Positions 28,291-39,210 of a DNA stretch of 64,000 nucleotides are shown piece after piece. The notes under the pieces are model-generated. The model was not told the DNA's origin. It saw only the letters and a program-made list of their open reading frames with translations, and ran no database searches. The stretch is from the NCBI GenBank assembly GCA_020342235.1, contig CP073214.1, positions 682,001 through 746,000 of the forward strand, read 5' to 3'. The stretch is from Saccharomycopsis phalli (taxonomy: Eukaryota; Ascomycota; Saccharomycetes; Ascoideales; Saccharomycopsidaceae). Every line of letters starts with the position of its first letter. The stretch's first letter is position 1. Made by a program: the position numbers and the translations under genes.

Positions 28291-29301
28291 TCACAAAATA
28301 GAATCCATCTTACTGAACACACTCAACACGGCCGCAATCACCTCGAGCAGCAACTCTTTATTTCCCTTTCGTTCAATCTCACTATTCACCTCCTCTGCCA
28401 AATTAACACCGACTCCTAAACTGCTAGCTTGCGACAAGAACGGGAATTCAGAGTACTCATTCAATAGTTCATCAGCTCTGGCAAACGCACTATCTCTTTG
28501 GTCATAGTTCAATGGCACCAACACATTCTCTAAAACGTTGGCAGCATAACATCCCGATACTAAGGCTATCGTTCGCAACCATCTATAGTCTATAGTATCT
28601 TCGAAAAATTTTCCTCCTGATAATGTGATGCTTCTGGATACCAAGAAACTCAAGATCCGTTTTTTAATCAGCTCCTTGCACGACGCGTCGGCCACAGGAT
28701 GCGTAGCCATATCAAATAACAAAAAGTTCTTCCGTTCCGTTCTCAATATTCCCTTGTCCACCAACCCCTTGGCCAAGCGTTCTCTAACCTGTTTCAATTG
28801 ATAGTTGATCTTTAGCAAATTCCAGGTCTCTCCACTTAAAAGATCGATCCAGCTAGATACACTTAAATTGCCTTGGTCGTTCTTCATAAGCTTGAGAGTC
28901 TCGTCTAGTAATACTTCACCCGTCAAAGAATCATCAATCACCTCTATGAGACGCTCGCTCAATTCAAATCTTCTTCGAGCAGGATCATTTATCATTTGAA
29001 TCTTACCTCGAAAGGCCAATTCCAAGATAATACATCCTCTGAGCGCGTATGAAATATTGTCGTTCCAGAATGATAAGTACCCTTCTCTGTCTTTAAGACC
29101 CATTAACAATACTTCTTCCATTAATGTCAAAAGAGGAGAAGTCGAGTTTTTTGAAGAATTACCAATATCCTTGGGATCATATGCCACTTTGTGATCCTCG
29201 TTTCTGTCAGGAGTCGAATATTTTGGTGAATTTGGTTCCGGAGAAATTCCCGAACCGGAACTGTGTCCGTTTTTCACTTTTCGTCGTTGAAGTCCTGACA
29301 T
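28291..29301 (-). CDS. VPS74: VPS74, GOLPH3-family PI4P-binding Golgi adaptor
   Basis: Vps74 binds PI4P on Golgi membranes and packs glycosyltransferases into COPI vesicles. The 336-residue product has the Arg/Lys cluster QRRK near residue 6 (the coatomer-binding site in yeast Vps74), a disordered N-terminus and the all-helical GPP34 domain from about residue 56: [24 protein letters not shown] with Trp79, [16 protein letters not shown] with Arg88, and [15 protein letters not shown] beta-hairpin region and C-terminal helices are intact. The ATG at 29301 is the only plausible start. The gene is convergent with the chitinase (76 bp apart). It is relevant to Golgi glycosyltransferases such as GNT1 in this window, though that link is inference. 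Confidence 0.95.
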   Translation of the reverse strand: MSGLQRRKVKNGHSSGSGISPEPNSPKYSTPDRNEDHKVAYDPKDIGNSSKNSTSPLLTLMEEVLLMGLKDREGYLSFWNDNISYALRGCIILELAFRGKIQMINDPARRRFELSERLIEVIDDSLTGEVLLDETLKLMKNDQGNLSVSSWIDLLSGETWNLLKINYQLKQVRERLAKGLVDKGILRTERKNFLLFDMATHPVADASCKELIKKRILSFLVSRSITLSGGKFFEDTIDYRWLRTIALVSGCYAANVLENVLVPLNYDQRDSAFARADELLNEYSEFPFLSQASSLGVGVNLAEEVNSEIERKGNKELLLEVIAAVLSVFSKMDSIL

Positions 29302-29840
29302 TCTAGTGATGTGTACCTCAATGTAAAATTTCCACTAAACTAATACACAGGTATACTACACCTTTTTTTAACTATATTTTTTCAAATCAAAGGTCTATCA
29401 CTGTCCCCAAACCCGCGTGACTATTGCAAATGCAAAAGCTATGGATTATCTGGCATATATCGGACGGGTAACAGCAAGGAAGCCAAAACACGATTATGTC
29501 TCTAGTAATCGAAGCATGTTCAAGACAATGCTAATCGTACTAGATTACGATTTACTTATTTTTATTTAGACCAATTAACCGTCTGCTCGATTCACTTTTG
29601 AGAAGGTTTCATATGATCAATATGGCATAGTATGCCCCTGTGTGAACCTCCATAGATATTGACCAATTAGATTAATAGCAAAAAGACATTTGTTTATGGT
29701 TTTCACATTGCCTTGCCGTATTGTTAGTTTGATCTACACAGCGGCGCAGGCCAATATGTCACGTGACGACATATTGTATTACCGTTACCTTGGTTTAATC
29801 AGTAGCTTCTAAAGTTTAACCCGCATTACTGCGTTTTTAA
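29302..29840. promoter_or_regulatory. Divergent VPS74/UBP2 promoter region
   Basis: A 539-bp region with one palindromic E-box GTCACGTGAC (29758-29767), 74 bp before the UBP2 ATG. No reading frame or RNA gene was recognised in it. Confidence 0.45.
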
Positions 29841-32800
29841 ATGGGAGAAATCATTCCTAGAGATTCGGATGATAATAGCCTGCAGGCTTCTGCTCAAGTT
29901 TCTGATGAAACCCAAAATCAGAATCCTTCTGGTGGTGGCCTGGAGTCTAAATCTATCACTCCGACGCCACTAGTCACTGTCAGTCAAGGGAGTAGCAATA
30001 CCGCATCTAGTGAGAACTTTTATACTACTGAGTCTGTGTCATCAAGTGTATTCAAAACCTCAAACAGACTCATTGAAGATATATTATTCGATCTCCATTT
30101 CATCCTCTCCTCCTTTAACCAGGGTATCCTCAGGTCTAAGACTGTCTCCTATTCAAGGCGGCTAAGCAAATTGAATAATAAGTGCTACTCGATTTTGACT
30201 CTTTCCAATGATCTAGATTATGCTCCTTTCTATGAGAAAAGCCCGTCTTTGAACGAAGGAAGCATCAAGGTACAAGAGCTTAGGAGTTTGTTAGCAGACG
30301 AGAGTCAAAGTACAACGATATCGCAAACAAAAGTGTATCACTTGACCATTAGAATAAAGAGAAAATTACTGACTCATTCAGGTTCTCACGTACCCAAACA
30401 GCAATTTTATTTGATCAACAAGGATGAATTGTTTGAGGAAGATAAGAGGGACTTGTATTTATATGGCAAGGATTACTACACCCCGGAAAACATTGACAAG
30501 GTCCGCAAGTCATTGTATAAAGAGTCTGATCAAAGTGAAGATATTCTTGATAGCAAATTAAATGCTTTGACGAATTCTATACCTGATATTGTTGACGAAG
30601 CAACATATGTGTCGTTGGACACTCAGACTTTGATAAGAATTGAGATTAGCAAACCAGTATTAGACGAAGAAGCTCTCAAGGCTTTTGAGCCCGAGGAGAT
30701 AAAGAAGCGCAACCCTAAAGATACACCTACACAATCCGATTGCTTGAAGACCGTTTTTAAACTATTGAAGGGTCCTTTGCAATATAAGAACAAGGAAACT
30801 AAAGCTATAAAGTCAACACACAAAGTCATAGGCTCTCATATTCAAAGCAATTTGTTGGTGAATAATCTCTTCTTTCATCTTGATAAAAAGAATGATTATT
30901 TGCCTATTAACTATTTGCATTTTGATGATCCGACAATACAGAAATCGGTCAAAAATTTCTTGATAAGAGTATTATTTGAAATATTATACTTGGGAGTTAA
31001 AGTAAACTCTAAAAAATTGGAAAGCACTACCAAAAATTATACAAAAAACAGTCATTTCAGAGAGTTTACCTTCAGCAACCATTTGCCGATATTCTATCGA
31101 ATGCTAAATGAATTTGATATTGTTTCTTCTATAAAGTATGATTCGCAATATCGAGACTCGACATTCAATTTATCCTCATTACAGTTATCATTCAAGAACG
31201 AGGATTTTATTAATTTGTCAGTTTTTTCATTTTACACTTCAAGTAACATTATTCAGAACTACAAGCTGTTAAGGAACATTGATCCTACTAATATTCCCTG
31301 TTATTTTCAGAGTCTTAAGAATATAGCCAATTTGTACAAGAATGATAATAATAATACGTTTGGAATTTTCTTAGCCAAGGAAATGAGTATTGGGATTTTG
31401 GGATTGGATGATGTTTTGAACTCCTTAAAATATTTGGGACTTGATCCTGGGTCTAAGGAATCTGTTGAAGCTTTGAATACTGCTTGTATGGAAATTAATG
31501 ATGAAGTCATAATCACGGCATATAGATTCCAGCAGTTAGCCAACCAAAATTTAAAGTCAGAGTTGAAAAATTCGTTGGCAACTTTAGCTAATTATAAAGA
31601 TTCTGTCACCCTTGCCAATTATTTGAATTTAGAGCTTGAGTCGTTGCATGATGCGAATAATGCATTAGGAATCACAGAGCAGGTGGATGATGATACCGTG
31701 CAAATAGCTTATGAAGTGAAAGTCAATGACGAGCCAAGAAATAATTTGGCCTTGGCTAAAAGCTTATACTCCATTGCTACATATAGAAGGTCACACAGCT
31801 TGTTGAACTATTGTGAAGTTAATTTATGGTTTTTGTGCGGACCTTTGTTGCCAAAGGCTATAAACGAAATATCTGAAGTCGAATGCATTGATTATCTAGG
31901 GGTTGACTACTTGGCCACTGACTATCAGATTATAACCATTTTGGATGCTAAGTTTACAAATGAGAATAATGAAATTATTGTTGAATCTTCCAATCGCCTG
32001 ATAGATTCCGCATACTTTATGGAACCTCTAGAAAAGTTCAGAAAATTGCGATTGTATTTAAGAGTTTTGAATCAGTATAAACAGTCAAAGTTAATTGGGT
32101 ACTACTTAGAGTTTGGTAAGATTCATGAAAAAGCTGTACCGTTAGATCAATGGCCCACTGGGTTAGATAACATTGGCAACACTTGCTACTTGAATTCCTT
32201 GTTGCAATACTATTTTGTTATTAAACCCCTTAGAGACCATGTTTTGGAATTTCAGAAAAAGTTTCCTACTACGTATGATGATGAGATAAACGGAAATTCG
32301 AATTTCGTTAAAAGAAGAATAGGTGGGAGAGTAGTAAACTATAAGGAGGTTGAGCGTTCATATCAGTTTATTTACTATCTACGGGATTTGTTTTCAAGCA
32401 TGATATATGCCAATTCAAAGGAGATTATTCCAAGCAAAGAATTGGCCTATTTGGCATTCAGTCCAATTACACAGGAGGTTGAGTTTGGTGATGATAGACA
32501 AAAGGAGCAAGTTTCCGTAAATTCTAAAGATGAGTATTCCGATGATGAAATGGATATCGATACCGACATTGCGGAGTTAGAGGCAGAAAAGGAAAGTGAA
32601 GCAAAAGTTGTTCACGACTCAACGGCAGTTGCAAAAATAAGCTTTGAACAGATGAGTAATGCTTTAGAGATTGGCAGACAGCAAGACGTCACTGAATGTA
32701 TTGAGAATGTTCTCTTTCAATTTGAGGCTGCATTGAAACCCCTTTATTTGGAGGAAGATGAGGAACAGTATGGGTTTATTAAAAGCATGTTTTATGGAAA

Positions 32801-33701
32801 GACAAAGCAAACATTAGAGCCTATTAGTGATCCATCGAAGAAAAGGGCCAAAACTGAACGATTCCAGAGTTTGTTGGTGAACATTGGTGATCATCCACGA
32901 GATATGTATGATGCGTTAGATGGCTACTTTACTGAAGATATCATACATTTGAGCGAAGACGGTGATGTTAGACGAACATTGGCCTTGACGCATTTACCAG
33001 ATATTCTTCAGATTCATATCCAACGTGTCCAGTATGATATTAACTTGGGTGCGGCATTTAAATCTATACAGCCATTGCCGTTCTCTGAAAAGCTTTATTT
33101 GGACAGATATATGGAGACCGATGATCAAGATATTCTCGATAAAAAGGCTGAGTGTCAGAAATGGAAGGAAGAGATGCAGGCATTGAAGTCTAGGCTACAG
33201 CTAATAGTGAGTAAGAATAGCAGTGGAATGACCATAAAAGATACTTTAATTTCTGTTAGGCAGTTGGCTACTGAATCGGATGTTCTCCAAAAGAATGAAC
33301 TAAGCCTCAAAGGCACCACATTGGATATGATTAATAAGCAAATTACTCGAATTGAGCTGGAAATAGATACCCTCCAGGTGCAAATCAAGGAGTTGGAAGT
33401 TAAGATCGATAACCAATTCCAGAACCACAAACGCATTGGCTACGAGTTATTTGCCATATTTATTCATAGAGGTGAGGCAAGCTATGGTCACTATTGGATA
33501 TATATCCGGGATCCAAAGAGGAATATATATCGGAAGTATAATGATGAGACTGTCACAGAGGTGAAGTACGAGGAGATATTTGATTTCAGCGAATCCAACC
33601 GAGCTACTCCATACTTTGTGGTATACGCCAAGGAAGACAAATACTTTGAAACTATTGAGCCCTTGAAAAGAATAATCACTGAGCAACCGGAATTGGAATA
33701 A
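29841..33701 (+). CDS. UBP2: UBP2 ubiquitin carboxyl-terminal hydrolase
   Basis: Ubp2 is a USP-type deubiquitinase that trims Lys63-linked chains and opposes Rsp5 together with Rup1. The 1286-residue length is close to S. cerevisiae Ubp2 (about 1270). The Cys box GLDNIGNTCYLNSLLQYYF places the nucleophile at Cys782. The His box is in GYELFAIFIHRGEASYGHYW, with His at about 1217, followed by YRKYNDETVTEV. A QQDVTECIEN segment (about 953) belongs to the catalytic core. A coiled-coil insertion lies between the boxes (about 1095-1190), and the N-terminal 780 residues form the Ubp2-specific region. The ATG at 29841 follows an A-rich context. Confident. Confidence 0.95.
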   Translation: MGEIIPRDSDDNSLQASAQVSDETQNQNPSGGGLESKSITPTPLVTVSQGSSNTASSENFYTTESVSSSVFKTSNRLIEDILFDLHFILSSFNQGILRSKTVSYSRRLSKLNNKCYSILTLSNDLDYAPFYEKSPSLNEGSIKVQELRSLLADESQSTTISQTKVYHLTIRIKRKLLTHSGSHVPKQQFYLINKDELFEEDKRDLYLYGKDYYTPENIDKVRKSLYKESDQSEDILDSKLNALTNSIPDIVDEATYVSLDTQTLIRIEISKPVLDEEALKAFEPEEIKKRNPKDTPTQSDCLKTVFKLLKGPLQYKNKETKAIKSTHKVIGSHIQSNLLVNNLFFHLDKKNDYLPINYLHFDDPTIQKSVKNFLIRVLFEILYLGVKVNSKKLESTTKNYTKNSHFREFTFSNHLPIFYRMLNEFDIVSSIKYDSQYRDSTFNLSSLQLSFKNEDFINLSVFSFYTSSNIIQNYKLLRNIDPTNIPCYFQSLKNIANLYKNDNNNTFGIFLAKEMSIGILGLDDVLNSLKYLGLDPGSKESVEALNTACMEINDEVIITAYRFQQLANQNLKSELKNSLATLANYKDSVTLANYLNLELESLHDANNALGITEQVDDDTVQIAYEVKVNDEPRNNLALAKSLYSIATYRRSHSLLNYCEVNLWFLCGPLLPKAINEISEVECIDYLGVDYLATDYQIITILDAKFTNENNEIIVESSNRLIDSAYFMEPLEKFRKLRLYLRVLNQYKQSKLIGYYLEFGKIHEKAVPLDQWPTGLDNIGNTCYLNSLLQYYFVIKPLRDHVLEFQKKFPTTYDDEINGNSNFVKRRIGGRVVNYKEVERSYQFIYYLRDLFSSMIYANSKEIIPSKELAYLAFSPITQEVEFGDDRQKEQVSVNSKDEYSDDEMDIDTDIAELEAEKESEAKVVHDSTAVAKISFEQMSNALEIGRQQDVTECIENVLFQFEAALKPLYLEEDEEQYGFIKSMFYGKTKQTLEPISDPSKKRAKTERFQSLLVNIGDHPRDMYDALDGYFTEDIIHLSEDGDVRRTLALTHLPDILQIHIQRVQYDINLGAAFKSIQPLPFSEKLYLDRYMETDDQDILDKKAECQKWKEEMQALKSRLQLIVSKNSSGMTIKDTLISVRQLATESDVLQKNELSLKGTTLDMINKQITRIELEIDTLQVQIKELEVKIDNQFQNHKRIGYELFAIFIHRGEASYGHYWIYIRDPKRNIYRKYNDETVTEVKYEEIFDFSESNRATPYFVVYAKEDKYFETIEPLKRIITEQPELE

Positions 33702-33823
33702 AATGCCTGATATATAATGAGCATGATATGAATTTACCAAGGCCCATAAAATATATTTATATTTATATATTTCATGCTTGGTTATGCATGTAGTTTCACC
33801 ACATTTTTTCACCAAAGAGTACA

Positions 33824-35152
33824 ATGTCTACTCAAGAACAGCCACTCCAAGTGGACACAGCTTCTGGGACTAAAGAGGTAGACGCTTCTCAAGGAACATT
33901 GACCACTTCGATTCAGGGTCTTTTTAATGATGCTGTTACCAATAATCCATACTTTGCTGCCGGTGGGGGGTTGATGTTATTAGGCACGGGACTAGCTATC
34001 GCACGACTGGGTGTTCTTAAACTTTCGGGGTTAATGTATCGGCAGTTACTAGTTGACTTGGAAATCCCTTCAAAGGATAAATCATATTTATGGTTTTTGG
34101 AGTGGATGTCACAGTACAAGCACCGTAATTCGCGGCACCTAAGTGTGGAGACAAGTTTCACACAACACGACAATGGCAGTGTCACTACGAATTTCAGCTT
34201 GGTTCCTGGTCCAGGCAATCACTTAATTCGCTATAAGGGCGCATTTATGTTTGTGAAGAGAGAGCGTTCCGGAAAGCTTATTGACATGACCAGTGGCACA
34301 CCATTTGAAACTGTCACCCTAACTACCTTGTACCGGGATAGATACTTGTTTAATGAGATGCTCAATGAGGCCAAGAAATTGGCCTTACAATCACAGGAGG
34401 GGAAGACTGTGATATACACTTCATGGGGACCAGAATGGAGACCGTTTGGCAAACCGCGGAGAAAGCGATTGATTGACAGTGTTATTTTGGACAAAGGAAT
34501 AAAGGAGGGAATTGTCCATGACGTTAAGGATTTTCTTCTGCTGGGACTGTGGTATTTTGATCGAGGAATTCCTTATAGACGTGGGTACTTATTGTTTGGC
34601 CCGCCTGGAAGCGGTAAAACCAGTTTCATTCAGGCGCTCGCAGGGTCGTTGGACTACAATATCTGCATCATGAATCTCTCTGAGCCAAATCTCACGGATG
34701 ATCGTTTGAATCATTTAATGAACAACATTCCACAACGATCCATCTTACTCTTGGAAGACATTGATGCTGCGTTTGACAAACGAGAGCAGACCAAAGAGAA
34801 GGGATTTTCTAGCGGAGTAACGTTCAGTGGGCTTTTGAATGCAATAGATGGTGTGGCTTCTGCCGAGGAGATGATTACATTTATGACTACCAATCACCCT
34901 GAGAAGCTTGATCCTGCGATTCTCAGACCAGGACGAATTGACTACAAGGTACTAATAGATAATGCGACTGAATTCCAAGTACGGCAAATGTTTTTGCGGT
35001 TCTATCCCGATTCACCTGATAAGTGTGAAGTGTTTTTACAGAAAATACGTAATTTGAATACTAAAGTAAGTACTGCGCAACTCCAAGGGTTGTTTGTTCA
35101 CAACAAAGGGGATCCGGATAGTGCAATAAACATGGTGGGGCAGTACTTATAA
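33824..35152 (+). CDS. BCS1: BCS1, mitochondrial AAA chaperone for Rieske protein
   Basis: Bcs1 is an inner-membrane AAA ATPase that translocates the folded Rieske iron-sulfur protein for insertion into complex III. The 442-residue product has one transmembrane helix at about 44-66 with no cleavable presequence, the BCS1-specific domain ([19 protein letters not shown] and beyond) and the AAA module: Walker [10 protein letters not shown] at about 259, Walker [12 protein letters not shown] at about 306, and [15 protein letters not shown] with the arginine fingers. Three CTG codons fall in the segment before [16 protein letters not shown]; read as Ser they give DFLSSGSWYFDRG, which fits relatives better than Leu. 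The ATG at 33824 begins the family's N-terminus. Confident. Confidence 0.97.
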   Translation: MSTQEQPLQVDTASGTKEVDASQGTLTTSIQGLFNDAVTNNPYFAAGGGLMLLGTGLAIARLGVLKLSGLMYRQLLVDLEIPSKDKSYLWFLEWMSQYKHRNSRHLSVETSFTQHDNGSVTTNFSLVPGPGNHLIRYKGAFMFVKRERSGKLIDMTSGTPFETVTLTTLYRDRYLFNEMLNEAKKLALQSQEGKTVIYTSWGPEWRPFGKPRRKRLIDSVILDKGIKEGIVHDVKDFLLLGLWYFDRGIPYRRGYLLFGPPGSGKTSFIQALAGSLDYNICIMNLSEPNLTDDRLNHLMNNIPQRSILLLEDIDAAFDKREQTKEKGFSSGVTFSGLLNAIDGVASAEEMITFMTTNHPEKLDPAILRPGRIDYKVLIDNATEFQVRQMFLRFYPDSPDKCEVFLQKIRNLNTKVSTAQLQGLFVHNKGDPDSAINMVGQYL

Positions 35153-35357
35153 ATTACAGTCTTGAAAACTTGTTGGGCTAATAATAGACATTACCTGTAC
35201 ATAGAGACCGATTATGTAAGCATTGGTGAAAAATGGTGGCACAGACGTGGGTCTGTCGAACAGCTCAGTGAAAATTGATTACCCTGCCTTCGTATTTAGA
35301 TCCATTCCATTTAATTGCATTTGTCCACTTTAGAAACCCAAGAATTAGCAAAGATCA

Positions 35358-35830
35358 ATGTCGTGGCAAGGTATGTTAGTGTGAATCATAAAAGGGTTAC
35401 CTTTGAAGACCATACCAAGAGGGTTGGAGTGGTTTTTCCGTGTGACAATACTAACAGTTTAGCATATACTGATAACTTATTGGCTACGGGCAAGATAGAT
35501 AAAGCTGCAATTTACTCAGCTGCCGGTGACTCTGTTTGGGCGGAATCCAACTCTTTGGGGTTGTACTCCACTGAAATTCAAGATATTGCCAATGGGTTTA
35601 ATGATCCATCCAAGTTGCAAACTGATGGATTACACATCAAAGGACAAAAGTACTTTTTGATAAGGGCAGATGAGCGAAGTATTTACGGTAAGCATGAGGA
35701 GACCGGTGTGGTGGCTGTCAAGACCAAACAAGCCATATTGGTTGGCCACTACCCAAAGGGTGTTCAAACTGGTGCTGCCACCAAAGTTGTTGAACAATTG
35801 GCTGATTACCTTATTAAGGTCAACTATTAG
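35358..35830 (+). CDS. PFY1: Profilin (spliced)
   Basis: Profilin binds actin monomers, polyproline and PIP2 and feeds formins. Exon 2 (35463-35830) encodes nearly all of the protein, with [40 protein letters not shown] and the end [14 protein letters not shown]. Its open frame upstream is intron sequence. Exon 1 is 13 nt (35358-35370, ATG TCG TGG CAA G), so the join reads MSWQAYTDNLL, the classic profilin N-terminus. The product is 126 residues, the usual length. S. cerevisiae PFY1 also carries an intron near its start. The intron has a GTATGT donor and a perfect TACTAAC branch site. Very confident. Confidence 0.97.
35371..35462 (+). other. PFY1: PFY1 intron, 92 nt
   Basis: Donor GTATGT at 35371, branch TACTAAC at 35449-35455, acceptor TTTAG ending at 35462. 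An AG directly abuts the branch site (TACTAACAG) and must be skipped in favour of the next AG. It is the longest intron seen in the window. Confidence 0.95.
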
Positions 35831-36273
35831 AGAATCACTAGATCGTATCTCTTGTTTCTGGAGGTGCTTTAGCTTATATACTGATTACTTTACTATTACA
35901 GGTTAATTATTTATTTGTTTAGTATATTAATTGATCTGATACCTTGGATATTTTTTGTTGGTAAAAGCAACATTCGTGGGAATGTACAGGAGCATTCTGT
36001 AGGCAACCTTCTGTGGGACACGAGGTACCAGAGATTATACGGAGATATTATTTAGAAAGTAATTGGTCAATTTCTGTGGAGATATTTGACGGTAATACAA
36101 GGCCAACGGCAGCAATAAACTGAACTTAGAATAGTCTATATTTGTTCAATAACTACATAAAAAAGGACACTGGCATACATTAATAGTCAGGCGAGTCATT
36201 GAAACAGGTCGCAATAGCTTTCATCGCATTGCAACATATAATCAAACTCTGGCCAAGTTAATCTGCGGTCAAA
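35831..36273. other. Convergent spacer, PFY1/YCII gene
   Basis: A 443-bp spacer between converging genes. AT-rich 3'-end sequence follows the PFY1 stop. No reading frame, RNA gene or repeat was recognised. Confidence 0.5.
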
Positions 36274-36594
36274 TTAACCAAGGGTCTTTCCATGTCTAAA
36301 GGCCGAAAGCACAGGAATGAACGTAGCATTCTCCAAGTCCCAGACACCCTCCTTGTAGTATATGTCTTTCTTCAACTCTTCGATGATCTCCTCCTTAGAA
36401 TCAGCAGTCCAGATATAATGGCTGCCAGTCAACTTCAACGGCTTGCCCTCAACTGGAGCGTCCGCCAAAGAAGCCCCACAAGCTTGAACTTTTCCTGTCG
36501 CATAAACAGCAGGAAGATTGGCCAAATGCTGGGCCCGGAATTGTGGTCTCTTTGAGTTTGGAACGTCGTTAACAATAACTAACCAGTCGCCCAT
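36274..36594 (-). CDS. YCII-domain protein
   Basis: A 106-residue protein that is essentially one YCII (YciI-like, dimeric alpha/beta barrel) domain: GDWLVIVNDVPNSKRPQFR at the start, then HLANLPAVYATGKVQACGAS, HYIWTADSKEEIIEELKKD and YYKEGVWDLENATFIPVLSA. In other fungi such proteins are small and soluble, of unknown function, perhaps cytosolic or mitochondrial. The frame continues upstream to a TTG at 36651, but the first ATG is 36594 and the family's start (MGDW...) fits there. No catalytic role can be named. The gene is divergent from SPT3. Confidence 0.88.
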   Translation of the reverse strand: MGDWLVIVNDVPNSKRPQFRAQHLANLPAVYATGKVQACGASLADAPVEGKPLKLTGSHYIWTADSKEEIIEELKKDIYYKEGVWDLENATFIPVLSAFRHGKTLG

Positions 36595-36888
36595 TGTGTC
36601 TGAGTGAAATAGCTCACCGGCAGGAAAAACTCCCCAGACCCGAACCACCAACCACTACAGGGTAAATGCACCACGAATATACGACTCGGAAAGTCCGCAT
36701 GTGACAAGACTATGCGGCGCCAGTCAAATCTCCAGATGACGTCCTCCCAAATGCAAACATGTTTTAAATATTTTCTACTCTCCTGCGATTTTCCCACGGG
36801 AGCTTCCATGTGGTGCTATATGTATGGATGTTGGCTGGTGCATGAATGTAAATCGTATTGATGGGAAGCTGCACCCAAGTCTAATCAA

Positions 36889-37890
36889 ATGAATGGTTCT
36901 GGAGCCGGGTCGGGAAATGGAGCTGCCGCTGCTCCGTCGGCCAGTTCTCTGAATACGAGCAAATACCGTTATCATGTCGAAATCCAGCAGATGATGTTTG
37001 TGTCGGGCGAGACCCACGACCCTCCGTTTGAAACCACTGCCCTTATAGAAGACATTGTTCGTGGGCAGGTGGTGGAAATTCTACTCCAGGCAGCAAAAAC
37101 AACAGCTTATCGGGGGTCCAAGAGCATCACTCCAGAAGATTTGATCTTTCTAATACGGCATGACAAGGCCAAGGTCAATCGGCTCCGTACATATCTTTCT
37201 TGGAAGGACGTGAGAAAGGGGGCCAAGGATCAGGACTCGGGGAGTATGGAAGGCGCAGATTTCATCGAGGAATCGGGGGCCGACAAGTCTAATCCAAATG
37301 TATTGAAATATAAAAAGAGCAAGCTCCGGTTGCCATGGGAGTTGGCATTTATGTTCAGTGAGCAACCGTTGGATACTAACGACGATAATGACGAGGAAGA
37401 TGAAGAAGAGAAGGAGGCAATGAAAATGTCCATCAAGCGGTTAAAGAATGCAGACGACCGTACTCGGGGAATGACAAAAGAAGAGTACGTTCATTTCTCT
37501 GAGTGTAGACAGGCCTCGTTCACATTTAGAAAGGGTAAGAGATTTAAAGAATGGTGTGGCAGCTCATATATAGTGGAGAGCAAACCGTCTGACGATGTTA
37601 TAGATATCTTGGGGTTCTTGACGTTTGAGATTGTCTGCAGTTTAACCGAGGAGGCATTGCAAGTCAAACAACTAGAGGGACAGTTTTCAAAGAAGGATTC
37701 GAATATAGGATCGAATAGCCGAAAGAGGAAACACCGATACTTGTTTGATGGTCCAGGGGAAGCAATCAAGGCCTTGCAGCCACATCATATCGAAGATGCG
37801 TGGAGAAGGCTACAGACAAATAACTTCAAGAGCAGAGCAATGTTGAACTTTACGGGCGTGAAGTTGCATTCCAGAATGCAAATCATTTGA
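36889..37890 (+). CDS. SPT3: SPT3, SAGA subunit
   Basis: Spt3 is the TBP-contacting, histone-fold subunit of SAGA. The 333-residue product has a Gly/Ala/Ser-rich start and the first histone fold YRYHVEIQQMMFVSGETHDP to about residue 110 (IEDIVRGQVVEILLQAA, LIFLIRHDKAKVNRLRTYL). An acidic linker (about 160-180) follows, then the second histone-fold half containing YVHFSECRQASFTFRKGKRF and DVIDILGFLTFEIV, and the C-terminal HIEDAWRRLQ. The two halves form an intramolecular pair as in TAF13/TAF11. A CTG near the N-terminus lies in a Ser-rich stretch, as expected if CUG is Ser. The ATG at 36889 is 294 bp from the divergent YCII gene. Confident. Confidence 0.95.
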   Translation: MNGSGAGSGNGAAAAPSASSLNTSKYRYHVEIQQMMFVSGETHDPPFETTALIEDIVRGQVVEILLQAAKTTAYRGSKSITPEDLIFLIRHDKAKVNRLRTYLSWKDVRKGAKDQDSGSMEGADFIEESGADKSNPNVLKYKKSKLRLPWELAFMFSEQPLDTNDDNDEEDEEEKEAMKMSIKRLKNADDRTRGMTKEEYVHFSECRQASFTFRKGKRFKEWCGSSYIVESKPSDDVIDILGFLTFEIVCSLTEEALQVKQLEGQFSKKDSNIGSNSRKRKHRYLFDGPGEAIKALQPHHIEDAWRRLQTNNFKSRAMLNFTGVKLHSRMQII

Positions 37891-38087
37891 ATGGGTTGGT
37901 TGTTTCTTATTGTAAAATCGGGGAGGTATTCATGATTGTGGGTCACTGGGACCATTTAATTGTTGAAGTTATAAATCGGGCTTGCTACGGGTAGACATCA
38001 AAGTACTTGGTGCAGATGCTCTTGCTCAGACACTTTTATAGTTAATAAATATTAAATTGGTCCCTTTGGAGTAATTTATTCATCAAC

Positions 38088-39176
38088 ATGCCATGCCCTG
38101 TGCATCATGTGACCTGCAAATCATTTCCAAGATTATCCATCCAGTTGTGGTTCATGACTAACATCAGGCATTGCTCGAGCATTGTGGGCAGAAGGTTCTT
38201 TTCCAATTCCAAGTTTGTGTTTCTGGAATATTTAGCTGCTTCCTACAGCAATGATATACCCACCGTGAAGTTGAGTTTTGACAAGTATGCATCGCCAAAG
38301 AGTTCTAGCAAGAGTCCACTCATCATCTTGCACGGGCTCTTTGGAAGTAAGTCCAACAATCGAACTGTAGCTCGGAAATTGTCTTCTCAAATGGCACGAG
38401 ACGTTTATTGTGTTGATCTACGGAATCATGGAGATTCCCCACATGATAATCGCCATGACTACCCGTCGTTAGCGGCTGATGTTGAGCAGTTCATTGCCAA
38501 TGAGAAAATTGAAAAGCCAATTTTGATTGGCCATTCCATGGGAGCAAAAACGGTCATGGCAATAGCATTGCGCAAACCACAATTACCAAAATATGTGATC
38601 TCAGTCGATAATGCTCCAATTAGCTACAACTACTCGAGCGGACTGAAGTTTTCTCAGTACATTAGAGGTATGCTTGAGATTACAGAAAAAAAAAGTGATG
38701 CGGTTTGTGACCGTAAATCGGCAGATGCAGTTTTAGCTAGAGTGGAACCTGCACTCCCGGTGCGACAATTTGTAATGACCAACTTGGCACGCAAGACCAA
38801 AGAGGAGTTAAACCAGGAATTTGAAAGTAACAGAGGCATTTATGACGATGTCAAGAAAGTGCCTATATTTAAAAGCAAGGTACCACTAAGGGTTCTTGGG
38901 AAAGCTATTGATGGTGGTAATATCGCAGTGTTTCCATTTGATAGTACTTCTAGGTACTGTGGTCCAACTTTGTTCATTAGAGGAACCGAGTCGACATATG
39001 TCTCCGACGAGGTCATTCAGACTATTGGGACCTACTTTCCAAAGTTTGAAGTAAAGGATATAAAGGCCGGGCATTGGGTCATTAGTGAGAAACCGGATGA
39101 GTTTGTGCAAGTGGTAGAAGACTGGATTGATTTGAAAGACCAGGAAGATGAGCCTAATGGAGATATAATTTTTTAG
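38088..39176 (+). CDS. IMO32/ABHD11-type mitochondrial hydrolase
   Basis: A 362-residue alpha/beta-hydrolase of the ABHD11/Imo32/Eat1 group. Seen: LIILHGLFGSKSNNRT (oxyanion region), VDLRNHGDSPHDN, the nucleophile elbow IGHSMGAKTVM (Ser in GHSMG), the Asp region around FIRGTEST and the catalytic His in KAGHWVISEKPDEF. The N-terminus is rich in Arg/Ser and Cys and lacks acids for about 45 residues, consistent with a mitochondrial presequence; the ATG at 38154 (MTNIRHCSSIVGRRFF) is an alternative start with a cleaner presequence. S. cerevisiae Imo32 (YGR031W) and ethanol acetyltransferase Eat1 (YGR015C) both belong here, and I cannot separate them by eye. Convergent with SHE9 (34 bp). Confidence 0.87.
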   Translation: MPCPVHHVTCKSFPRLSIQLWFMTNIRHCSSIVGRRFFSNSKFVFLEYLAASYSNDIPTVKLSFDKYASPKSSSKSPLIILHGLFGSKSNNRTVARKLSSQMARDVYCVDLRNHGDSPHDNRHDYPSLAADVEQFIANEKIEKPILIGHSMGAKTVMAIALRKPQLPKYVISVDNAPISYNYSSGLKFSQYIRGMLEITEKKSDAVCDRKSADAVLARVEPALPVRQFVMTNLARKTKEELNQEFESNRGIYDDVKKVPIFKSKVPLRVLGKAIDGGNIAVFPFDSTSRYCGPTLFIRGTESTYVSDEVIQTIGTYFPKFEVKDIKAGHWVISEKPDEFVQVVEDWIDLKDQEDEPNGDIIF

Positions 39177-39210
39177 TGCATTATATTTGTAATTAATACA
39201 TTATTTACAG

